NCBI RefSeq assembly: GCF_008935075.1
Contig: NZ_CP044545.1
Coordinates: 2,855,587 to 2,919,586 of the forward strand
Length of the DNA: 64,000 bases
Source: Pradoshia sp. D12
GTDB lineage: Bacteria; Bacillota; Bacilli; Bacillales; Pradoshiaceae
Direction of reading: 5' to 3'
Shown: positions 57,565 through 64,000 of the stretch, one piece after another
Numbering within the stretch: position 1 is the first letter of the stretch
How the letters are laid out: each line of letters begins with the position of its first letter
Translations under genes and position numbers: made by a program
The notes under the pieces: generated by a model
Database searches by the model: none
What the model was told of the DNA's origin: nothing
The model's input: the letters and a program-made list of their open reading frames with translations, nothing else

Positions 57565-58671
57565 TTAAATCAATGATTTACGGATCGTCACTTGCACTCC
57601 TTTAGGAACATGTGCGGAAATCACTGCTCCCGGCTTGTTAATCGTTACCCAGCCCAGGCCAGAAAATACGATGTCTGTCTTCCCTTCTTTTATAGAGAAT
57701 TGGTGAGCTACTAGCGGTGGAAAATCATCTAATTCAGAAGGATGCGGCGGTACCAATAATTCGCCTACATGTGTTTTGTACAGCTCGTCTGCTTTTTCTA
57801 ATTTCGTCCGGTGGATATTTAACTCATTGGACAAATAACAAGTAAATGAATTCCGTTCACCCTGAATAAAGTCAAATCGAGCCAAGCCACCGAAAAAGAG
57901 AGTTTGGCCAGCATTCAATTGAAAAACTCTTGGTTTAATCTCTTTCTTTGGAGTAATCACTTTTAAATCTTCTTTACCCACAAAGTGAGCCATTTGATGG
58001 TGATTAATGATTCCAGGCGTGTCTATTAACGCTCTTTCATCATCCAGTGGAATTTCGATAATATCCAGAGTTGTTCCTGGGAAGTATGAAGTCGTAATCA
58101 CATTTTCTTCACCACTGCCCTGTTTAATAATACGGTTGATAAAAGTGGATTTACCGACGTTTGTACAGCCCACGACATATACATCACGTCCCTCACGCAA
58201 TTCCTCTATACGCTCCATTGCTTCTTCAATTCCATGTCCTTTAGCACCGCTGACAAGCATAATATCAACAGGATGTAAGCCAAGTTCAACCGACATGTGC
58301 TTCATCCAGGTAATCAGCTTATTAGGCTTGACTGATTTCGGTAATAAATCACTCTTATTACCGATTAAAACAACTGGATTATGGCCGACAAATCGTTGAA
58401 TTCCCGGCAGCCAGCTTCCATTAAAATCAAAGATATCCACTAATTTGACGATTAAAGCATCCTTACTTCCAATTCCATTCAGAATTTTTAAAAAGTCGTC
58501 ATCAGTTAGGGATACATCTTGTACCTCATTATAGTGTTTAAGTCGGAAACATCTTTGGCAAATGATTTGTTCTTTTTGAAGTGAGGAAGATGGTGCATAT
58601 CCTATTTTTTCAGGATGCTCCGTTTGAATAGTCACACCGCATCCCACACAGCTAATTTGTTCTTTTTCCAA
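57565..58671 (-). CDS. yqeH: Ribosome biogenesis GTPase YqeH
   Basis: YqeH, 368 residues, is a circularly permuted GTPase needed for 30S assembly. Zinc ligands C8, C11, C38 and C41 form an N-terminal treble clef. The permuted order is visible: G4 NKSD and G5 precede G1 GCTNVGKST, then G3 DTPG. An ATG lies five codons upstream, but it belongs to the GGGAGG site, so the TTG at 58669-58671, 7 bases after that site, is chosen; it gives (M)EKEQISCVGCG like homologues. The site lies inside the end of yqeG, implying coupling. Confidence 0.93.
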   Translation of the reverse strand: MEKEQISCVGCGVTIQTEHPEKIGYAPSSSLQKEQIICQRCFRLKHYNEVQDVSLTDDDFLKILNGIGSKDALIVKLVDIFDFNGSWLPGIQRFVGHNPVVLIGNKSDLLPKSVKPNKLITWMKHMSVELGLHPVDIMLVSGAKGHGIEEAMERIEELREGRDVYVVGCTNVGKSTFINRIIKQGSGEENVITTSYFPGTTLDIIEIPLDDERALIDTPGIINHHQMAHFVGKEDLKVITPKKEIKPRVFQLNAGQTLFFGGLARFDFIQGERNSFTCYLSNELNIHRTKLEKADELYKTHVGELLVPPHPSELDDFPPLVAHQFSIKEGKTDIVFSGLGWVTINKPGAVISAHVPKGVQVTIRKSLI

Positions 58672-58673
58672 GT

Positions 58674-59189
58674 CTAGTCCTCCCATGTTATCTGTCCTTT
58701 TTTACGGAACCATGTTAATATTCTGCGTTCAATTTTACGATTTATTTTAGTTGTCCAGCCATCTGTTTGAGCAACAGGAACGACAAGGATTGTTTGAAAC
58801 CCGTTACGATTGCCGCCCAACACATCGGTTAAAAGCTGGTCACCGATCACGACTGCTTCTTCTCTTTTAATACCCATAATCTCTACAGCTCTTCTGAATG
58901 CAGCTCCCATAGGTTTTTTCGCTCTAAAAATAAAGGGGATTTGAAGTGGATCAGCAAAGGACTTTACACGTAGTTCACTGTTATTGGACACAATTGTCAC
59001 TTTAATACCATGTTGCTTCATCATTTCAAACCAAGCAATCAGTTCTGGCGTGGCAAGAGGACGATCCCATTCCACAAGGGTATTATCAAGGTCTGTAATA
59101 ATCCCCTTTATACCATTATCTTTTAATTCCTGAGGTTTGATTTCATAAATACTTTTAACATGCTTGGAAGGTAAAAATGCTTTTATCAC
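58674..59189 (-). CDS. yqeG: HAD family phosphatase YqeG
   Basis: A 171-residue HAD-IIIA phosphatase. The catalytic DxD is D33/D35 in ITDLDNTLVEW, motif II is VSNN and motif IV GDQLLTDVLGGN. The substrate is unknown in bacteria; eukaryotic relatives (PTPMT/GEP4 type) dephosphorylate phosphatidylglycerol phosphate, so the role may be lipid-related. The open frame reaches 59231, but GAGGTG lies before the GTG at 59187-59189, giving (M)IKAFLPSKH and the usual length. It is the first gene of the operon ending with yqeM. Confidence 0.92.
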   Translation of the reverse strand: MIKAFLPSKHVKSIYEIKPQELKDNGIKGIITDLDNTLVEWDRPLATPELIAWFEMMKQHGIKVTIVSNNSELRVKSFADPLQIPFIFRAKKPMGAAFRRAVEIMGIKREEAVVIGDQLLTDVLGGNRNGFQTILVVPVAQTDGWTTKINRKIERRILTWFRKKGQITWED

Positions 59190-59331
59190 TCTATACACCT
59201 CTATTAATTCTTTTTCACCGCTATCCATCATAACGGATATTTTAATTTATGTCATAGCCAAATAGCTAAATTTGATGAAAAGTGCAGTCGAAATATAAAA
59301 CCTTTCGACACATTGCGCCATTATTTAAATC

Positions 59332-59453
59332 TGTGGATAAGTTTATGCACATCACTAACAGATCATTTACCTTTTTATACGATACGTTTTCCCGATAAAA
59401 ATTATAGATACACACAATTTACCCACAAGTTATACACCTATCCCTGTGGATAA
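59332..59453. promoter_or_regulatory. DnaA-box cluster upstream of sda
   Basis: Five DnaA-box-like 9-mers lie within 122 bases: TGTGGATAA (59332-59340, perfect, reverse), TTATGCACA (59343-59351, one mismatch), TTACCCACA (59419-59427, one mismatch), TTATACACC (59430-59438, two mismatches) and TGTGGATAA (59445-59453, perfect, reverse). Bacillus subtilis sda is activated by DnaA through sites here, linking sporulation to replication state. Confidence 0.88.
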
Positions 59454-59577
59454 CAGAACGGTTGTTCCATCCTCTTGATTCTGTTAAATTAAGGGTACAC
59501 CAAGGCAAACTACTAATATATTGTCGTTGCCACCCATTTAGAACAGTAAATTGGAGGTGAAGCCGCAAGGCAAAATA

Positions 59578-59709
59578 ATGCAAAAACTACCAGATGATCT
59601 TTTAATTGAATCATATTACAAAGCCAGGCATTTAAACTTAAGCCAAGAATTTATCCGTCTAATTGAAAGAGAAATTGACAGGAGATCCTTATCTTATAAA
59701 ATATTTTAA
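59578..59709 (+). CDS. sda: Sporulation checkpoint protein Sda
   Basis: Sda, 43 residues (starts [19 protein letters not shown]), is an antiparallel helical hairpin that blocks autophosphorylation of the sporulation histidine kinase KinA while DNA replication is active or damaged. The motif LLIESY..A..L.L...FI.LI..EI.RRSL is well matched. AAGG 8 bases before the ATG at 59578 is the likely site; an upstream GGAGGTG is at a poorer distance and would imply an in-frame GTG start at 59557. The upstream DnaA boxes fit the known control. Confidence 0.93.
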   Translation: MQKLPDDLLIESYYKARHLNLSQEFIRLIEREIDRRSLSYKIF

Positions 59710-59734
59710 GCAGAGCCAAACTCATTTGTATCAT

Positions 59735-59768
59735 GCGCCCTGGTTAAGATCCAGGGCAATTTTTTTGT
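59735..59768 (+). terminator. Terminator of sda
   Basis: GCCCTGG-TTAAGAT-CCAGGGC followed by AATTTTTTT. Confidence 0.9.
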
Positions 59769-59772
59769 ATTA

Positions 59773-60561
59773 TTATTTTATATACCCTATTGTCTCACCG
59801 ACATGTACTGGTTGCGGCAAAGCACCTGTTATGTATGGAGTAAAGGTTTCCTTCTCAAATAATAGAACCACGGTTGAACCGAAAGAAAAATACCCGATTT
59901 CTTCCCCTTTATGTAGAGTATCCCCCGAATGTGTTCTCTCTATTGAATTAACAAACATGGCACCAACCTTTACAACAGATAGAAATCCTCCGGCATGCTG
60001 GATTTCTGTGATTTCACGGTAATTTTTTGATAGAGGGTATTTACCTAATGTCATCCCCCACTTGTTGACTGGATATGACTTTCGTCCAAGAGTACTTTTC
60101 CGTGTAACCAATCCCTCAACTGGAGAGTGAATACGATGATAATGGCTTGGACTTAAATATAGTACCATATATCTGCCGCCTAGATATTTTTCTGTATCTT
60201 TTGTGTTCCCAAGCATTTCCTCAACTGAATATACCTTCCCTTTCACCTGGAAAGAAGAATCTTCATGGATGGGCCCACTATCCTCCAATACGGCATCTAC
60301 AGGACTGACAACAGTCCCCTCCTCATGATTAATTTCGCGCGCTCCATTTATTAAAGCCCTTGTAAAAAAGTCATGCAGGGATGTGTATTCCTGAATGGGA
60401 CGATCCATCTCAGTCAAATTAATTTTGTATTGCTTTGCAAAAGATGGGATTATCCGCCTGCTTGCTTTAGAGTTTGCAAATTTTCTTAAAAGGGAAGAAG
60501 TCCATCTGCCATTGGTTAATTCGATTAATAATTGATATACCTTTTCCTTCACTTTCTTCAC
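59773..60561 (-). CDS. psd: Phosphatidylserine decarboxylase proenzyme
   Basis: Psd, 262 residues, converts phosphatidylserine to phosphatidylethanolamine at the membrane. It is a pyruvoyl enzyme: self-cleavage at the FGST motif makes Ser229 the pyruvoyl N-terminus of the alpha chain (about 34 residues). SPSHYHRIHSPVEG holds the catalytic His residues. The partner pssA is not in the window. In Bacillus subtilis psd lies elsewhere, with pssA. Confidence 0.93.
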   Translation of the reverse strand: MKKVKEKVYQLLIELTNGRWTSSLLRKFANSKASRRIIPSFAKQYKINLTEMDRPIQEYTSLHDFFTRALINGAREINHEEGTVVSPVDAVLEDSGPIHEDSSFQVKGKVYSVEEMLGNTKDTEKYLGGRYMVLYLSPSHYHRIHSPVEGLVTRKSTLGRKSYPVNKWGMTLGKYPLSKNYREITEIQHAGGFLSVVKVGAMFVNSIERTHSGDTLHKGEEIGYFSFGSTVVLLFEKETFTPYITGALPQPVHVGETIGYIK

Positions 60562-60618
60562 CTATTTTCTTGTTATATAGCTACTCACATTTAGCTATCT
60601 TTCGATTGGATATAAAAT

Positions 60619-60654
60619 TAACAAAAACACCCATGACGATTGAGGGTGTTTGTC
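60619..60654 (-). terminator. Terminator of the MMPL transporter gene
   Basis: AAACACCC-N11-GGGTGTTTTT on the minus strand, about 70 bases after the stop codon. Confidence 0.85.
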
Positions 60655-60722
60655 TCTACTTAGTTTACTATTCCTTTAAAGGAAGGGAAAGATTTTTCTT
60701 ACTGATACAGTCAAGTATATCA

Positions 60723-62978
60723 TCATTTCAATTTAAATCGTCTCTTCATCCTCGGAAACCACCAATTCCATTTTCCCATCATTTTCAAGAGGATTGGAAC
60801 AAGGATTAACCTAATAATCGTCGCATCCAATAAAACAGCAATCGCTAAAGTAAAGCCCAGCTGTTTAATTTCTAATACGCGTGTCAGGATAAATGAAATA
60901 AAAACAATGATCATAATTAAGGCAGCCTGGGTAATAAAAGGACCTGTAGATTCGATTCCCCTTGCTATTGATTCTTCATTATCGTGGGATGATTCCCATT
61001 CTTCTTTAATCCTTCCGACTAAAAATACCTCATAGTCCATAGAAAGTCCGAACAAAATTGCGAAGGTTAATACAGGCAAATAAGACTGTATAAATCCTGG
61101 AGAAGTAAATTGAAGATACTCTTCTCCCCATCCAAATTGAAAGACTAAGACTGTCATTCCGCATGCTGCTGTTACACAAATAATATTTAATAGAATTGCT
61201 TTTATTGGAATAAAAATGCTCTTAAAAGCAATTACCAAGAAACAATAGGAAATCATTAAAACAACCACAATGACGATGGGTGTTTTTTTTGCTGTTTCTT
61301 CATGCAAATCATTCACTTGAGCTGTAAGCCCTCCAATATAAAGGCTCCCTTCATTCACCTGTTTCTCAAACCGCTCATTTAGCTTAGAGACAAAAGTTTT
61401 TGCTTCAGTAGAATCTGGGGCATATTTCAACGTAATCATTACAGGGGCTACATTAAAATCGTCATTAATCAAAAAACTGGTATATTCCTTAAGTTCAGGT
61501 AGTTTTATTAATTCTGCTACCTCATTGTATGTATCATCATCACCTAAAAGATTGTCAGTCAATTCTGTAATGGATGAAACCATTTGGACCTCATCAAAGG
61601 TTTTGAGGATATCTCCAACAGTCGAAATTTCCTTAAGCTCTTCCATACTGAACCGACTACCTGAAGCCTTCTTTACCAGGAGAACCGGTGAGTATAGACC
61701 GGACACAAACTTATCCTCTAAAAGCGTATTTCCTCTTCCAGATGGATAATCCTTTAAGGCATCTTGATTAAGCCCTATTCCCAAATGCATCTGCAATAAT
61801 GGAGCGGTCAATGCTGCTAGAATAAGCAAACTCCCAATTAAATAAGGAAGTGAGTACTTCATGATATGCTTTGTCCATCGATACAGATATTTTCTCTGAT
61901 TAGTCTTCTTTTTATATGGTATGGAAAAACTGTTCAGACGATGTCCAAGCAAACATAATAATGAAGGTAAAAAGGTAAGTGTCAGCAACAATAATATAAA
62001 TAAAACAGCAAATGTGCCCACTGTTAAATTAAGAAATAATTTTGCATGAACAAGAGGGAGTCCGATTAATGAAATCATAACCGTCAACCCAGATAAAAAT
62101 ATAGACTTTCCGCTTGTGGCAATGGCTATGGCGATTGCCTGATGAGAATCATTTTGTTGAAGTTCCTCCCTATATCTAATAATCAAAAATAAAGAATAAT
62201 CAATTCCTATTCCCAGTCCAATCATCGTCACTACACTTGGTACAATAATGTCAAAATCCTGATATCCCGAAAGACTTAAACATGCAAAGGTAAGAACTAC
62301 CGCCATTCCTCCTAACATAATCGGGATTAAAGCCGCTGTAAGAGAACCAAATGCAAATAAAAGAACCACAAGAACAAAAGGCATGCCCAATTTTTCCGCA
62401 AAGGTAAGATCCCGCTTTTCCATATGGGTCAAATCCTTTATTGTCGGAGTGGCCCCTGTCAAATATAGTTCAAGCCCACCCTTCTGCGCATCCAAATATT
62501 CACTAAGTACATCAATCGTTTCTAAAACCCGACCTTTATTCCCTTCAATAAAAAGTAACGCGTAACAAGTGTGCAAATCCTTTGAAACTTGATTCTCCCC
62601 CTCCAGCAGAGGGTTCTCCATCGGATTTGCAACTACAGTTACCCCTTCTATCTTTTGGATTTCAGCCAGAACATTATCTACCGGTTCGTAAAATTTTTGT
62701 TCATTTACTTTCCATTGATTCGAATGAAAAACAAGAAAATTTTGTTCACCCATATCATCTGCAAAGTTATGCTCCATTAATTTTTGAGTTAGTTCTGATT
62801 GTGAACCTTTTACATTTAATTGCGGTGGTGAAAGATGGTTAAAAAAAGATGGTATTAGCATTATTCCGCCAAGAAACAGTAATCCCCAAACTAGCAGGAT
62901 AACTTTATAATATTGAATGACCTTACAGCCAAAACGGTAAAAATAAGAAGAATTATGTTGGGGTTTAGATTCGTGCAT
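60723..62978 (-). CDS. MMPL family (RND superfamily) membrane transporter
   Basis: A 751-residue membrane protein, YdfJ/MmpL type, with about 12 helices: one at 25-46, five at about 200-350, one near 375-395, and five near 565-740. Two extracellular loops (about 50-190 and 400-560) form the porter domains. The RND signature GLGIGIDYSLFLIIRYREE and its second copy GLSMDYEVFLVGRIKEE hold the charged residues of proton relay. Relatives export lipids or hydrophobic drugs; the substrate here is unknown. Its neighbours are psd and sigK, with no obvious regulatory gene. Confidence 0.9.
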   Translation of the reverse strand: MHESKPQHNSSYFYRFGCKVIQYYKVILLVWGLLFLGGIMLIPSFFNHLSPPQLNVKGSQSELTQKLMEHNFADDMGEQNFLVFHSNQWKVNEQKFYEPVDNVLAEIQKIEGVTVVANPMENPLLEGENQVSKDLHTCYALLFIEGNKGRVLETIDVLSEYLDAQKGGLELYLTGATPTIKDLTHMEKRDLTFAEKLGMPFVLVVLLFAFGSLTAALIPIMLGGMAVVLTFACLSLSGYQDFDIIVPSVVTMIGLGIGIDYSLFLIIRYREELQQNDSHQAIAIAIATSGKSIFLSGLTVMISLIGLPLVHAKLFLNLTVGTFAVLFILLLLTLTFLPSLLCLLGHRLNSFSIPYKKKTNQRKYLYRWTKHIMKYSLPYLIGSLLILAALTAPLLQMHLGIGLNQDALKDYPSGRGNTLLEDKFVSGLYSPVLLVKKASGSRFSMEELKEISTVGDILKTFDEVQMVSSITELTDNLLGDDDTYNEVAELIKLPELKEYTSFLINDDFNVAPVMITLKYAPDSTEAKTFVSKLNERFEKQVNEGSLYIGGLTAQVNDLHEETAKKTPIVIVVVLMISYCFLVIAFKSIFIPIKAILLNIICVTAACGMTVLVFQFGWGEEYLQFTSPGFIQSYLPVLTFAILFGLSMDYEVFLVGRIKEEWESSHDNEESIARGIESTGPFITQAALIMIIVFISFILTRVLEIKQLGFTLAIAVLLDATIIRLILVPILLKMMGKWNWWFPRMKRRFKLK

Positions 62979-63025
62979 ATTGACACCTCAATTTTTTGAG
63001 CGTGACAATATTATTTCCTTTTAAC

Positions 63026-63060
63026 GAAAAAAACGGACAAGTATCTTTTGCCCGTTTTGA
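63026..63060 (-). terminator. Terminator of sigK
   Basis: AAACGG.CAA..TTG.CCGTTT followed by TTTTTCG on the minus strand, adjoining the stop codon. Confidence 0.8.
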
Positions 63061-63777
63061 CTATTTTTTCTTCCTTTTTTCTTTCTCTGCTCGATAAAAT
63101 TCATGGAACATTTTCATTAATGCTCTCTTTTCAATTCTTGAAACATAGCTGCGAGATATACCCAGTTCTTTCGCTATCTCTCTTTGTGTCTTTTCCTTTT
63201 TTAGATCTAGGCCAAACCTGCCAACAATAACCTCCTTTTCACGGTCCTCAAGCACATCAATATACTTCTTCACTTTTTCAAGTTCCATATTAAGCTGAAT
63301 TGTGTCAATTACATCCTCAGACTCAGACTTCAATATATCAAGCAATGAAATTTCATTTCCCTCTTTATCCTGGCCAATCGGGTCATGCAACGAAACATCT
63401 TTTTTTGTTTTTTTTATCACTCTTAGATGCATCAAAATTTCATTTTCTATACAGCGGGCCGCGTATGTAGCAAGTTTCGTGCCTTTACCTGAGGAATAAG
63501 ATTCGATTCCCTTGATTAAGCCAATCGTTCCGATTGAAATGAGATCCTCAGTATCTTCCCCAGTATTTTCAAACTTCTTTACAATGTGAGCTACAAGCCT
63601 TAGGTTATGTTCAATTAATAAATTCCTTGCTTCCGCATCTCCTTCCGCCATTCTTTCAATACATTCCCTTTCTTCCTTTGCTGATAATGGTTGAGGAAAT
63701 GCATTGTTTTTAACATAGGAGACGAGAAAAACCAATTCTTTAATAAAATAGCCAAACGTTGCTAAAACTCCTGCCAA
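63061..63777 (-). CDS. sigK: Sporulation sigma factor SigK (pro-sigma-K), intact gene
   Basis: The late mother-cell sigma factor, 238 residues. The N-terminal hydrophobic propeptide ([20 protein letters not shown]) is removed by SpoIVFB in the mother cell. Region 2 ([40 protein letters not shown]) and region 4 ([20 protein letters not shown]) are complete. The gene is continuous; in Bacillus subtilis it is split by the skin prophage into spoIVCB and spoIIIC. The start is TTG at 63775-63777, 9 bases after GAGGAG. A sigma-E-like -10 CATACATA lies on the minus strand at 63821-63828. Confidence 0.96.
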   Translation of the reverse strand: MAGVLATFGYFIKELVFLVSYVKNNAFPQPLSAKEERECIERMAEGDAEARNLLIEHNLRLVAHIVKKFENTGEDTEDLISIGTIGLIKGIESYSSGKGTKLATYAARCIENEILMHLRVIKKTKKDVSLHDPIGQDKEGNEISLLDILKSESEDVIDTIQLNMELEKVKKYIDVLEDREKEVIVGRFGLDLKKEKTQREIAKELGISRSYVSRIEKRALMKMFHEFYRAEKEKRKKK

Positions 63778-63885
63778 TTAAATCAGCTCCTCACTGTTTC
63801 CAACCAGTTAGACTATTAGATATGTATGACAGCAGCCTCTATCCCTTGCCTGTCCTTCTGAAAATAAGATATTTGATTTATGCCC

Positions 63886-63914
63886 AACCATATAAGCAAT
63901 CATCCCATATTATA
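63886..63914 (+). promoter_or_regulatory. Candidate sigma-K promoter of the YjcZ-like gene
   Basis: CATATTATA at 63906-63914 fits CATANNNTA, with AACC at 63886-63889 about 16 bases upstream. It stands 34 bases before the ATG. Confidence 0.4.
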
Positions 63915-63947
63915 ATAATAATCTACGGTATATAAGGAGGTGCACCT

Positions 63948-64000
63948 ATGTATCCTTATCATTTTGGAGGACCCAGTTGCGGTTGGGGCTATCCTCCTCC
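63948..64000 (+). CDS. Probable YjcZ-type small spore protein, truncated by the window
   Basis: Only 17 codons are visible (MYPYHFGGPSCGWGYPP). The Tyr/Gly/Pro-rich head after a strong AAGGAGGTG site resembles YjcZ-family sporulation proteins, whose hydrophobic C-terminal helix would lie beyond the edge. A coat-like Tyr/Gly protein is the alternative. Divergent from sigK. Confidence 0.5.
   Translation, partial: MYPYHFGGPSCGWGYPP

Overview
The window is a chromosomal segment of a spore-forming, low-GC Gram-positive bacterium of the Bacillaceae. Its backbone follows almost gene for gene the Bacillus subtilis region that runs from cshB (yqfR) through sigA, dnaG, era, phoH, dnaK, lepA, gpr, comE and yqeH to sigK. 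Most genes lie on the minus strand. No rRNA, tRNA, prophage, intact insertion sequence or CRISPR array was found. Family names rest on motifs, lengths and conserved gene order; no database search was possible.

Layout. (1) 1-5.7 kb: 3'-truncated cshB, yqfQ, ispH, a 730-bp cluster of structured repeats, then yqfO-trmK. (2) 5.8-8.6 kb: an accessory cassette of an SGNH/GDSL hydrolase and a two-gene ABC exporter. (3) 8.7-13 kb: cccA, then the macromolecular synthesis operon yqxD-dnaG-rpoD. (4) 13.2-16.5 kb: yqfL and ccpN (gluconeogenic control), then a single-chain glycyl-tRNA synthetase under a glycine T-box. (5) 16.5-25 kb: recO, yqzL, a second repeat cluster, era, a decayed cdd pseudogene, dgkA, ybeY, pgpH, phoH, yqfD and yqfC. 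(6) 25.4-29.6 kb: an inserted DUF1648 gene and a floA/yqeZ membrane-domain operon with a sigma-W type promoter. (7) 29.6-39.4 kb: rpsU, mtaB, rsmE, prmA, then the CIRCE-controlled hrcA-grpE-dnaK-dnaJ heat-shock genes and hemW. (8) 39.5-48 kb: lepA, yqxA, spoIIP, gpr, rpsT, a DUF3817-MFS fusion transporter and a LysM/GH18 spore lysin. (9) 48-54 kb: holA, yqzM, the comE competence genes and comER. (10) 54-59.7 kb: the yqeG-yqeH-aroE-yqeI-nadD-yqeK-rsfS-yqeM operon and sda behind a DnaA-box cluster. (11) 59.7-64 kb: psd, an MMPL transporter, an uninterrupted sigK and the start of a YjcZ-like spore gene.

The most unusual content is between genes. Two clusters of a multi-hairpin repeat sit exactly at the stop codons of yqfO and era, with base changes that keep the stems paired. 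An inactivated cdd remains at its ancestral site. A second type of hairpin-bounded insert separates prmA from rsmE inside an operon. Several starts are longer in a naive reading than ribosome-binding sites and homologues support; the corrected starts are given here.
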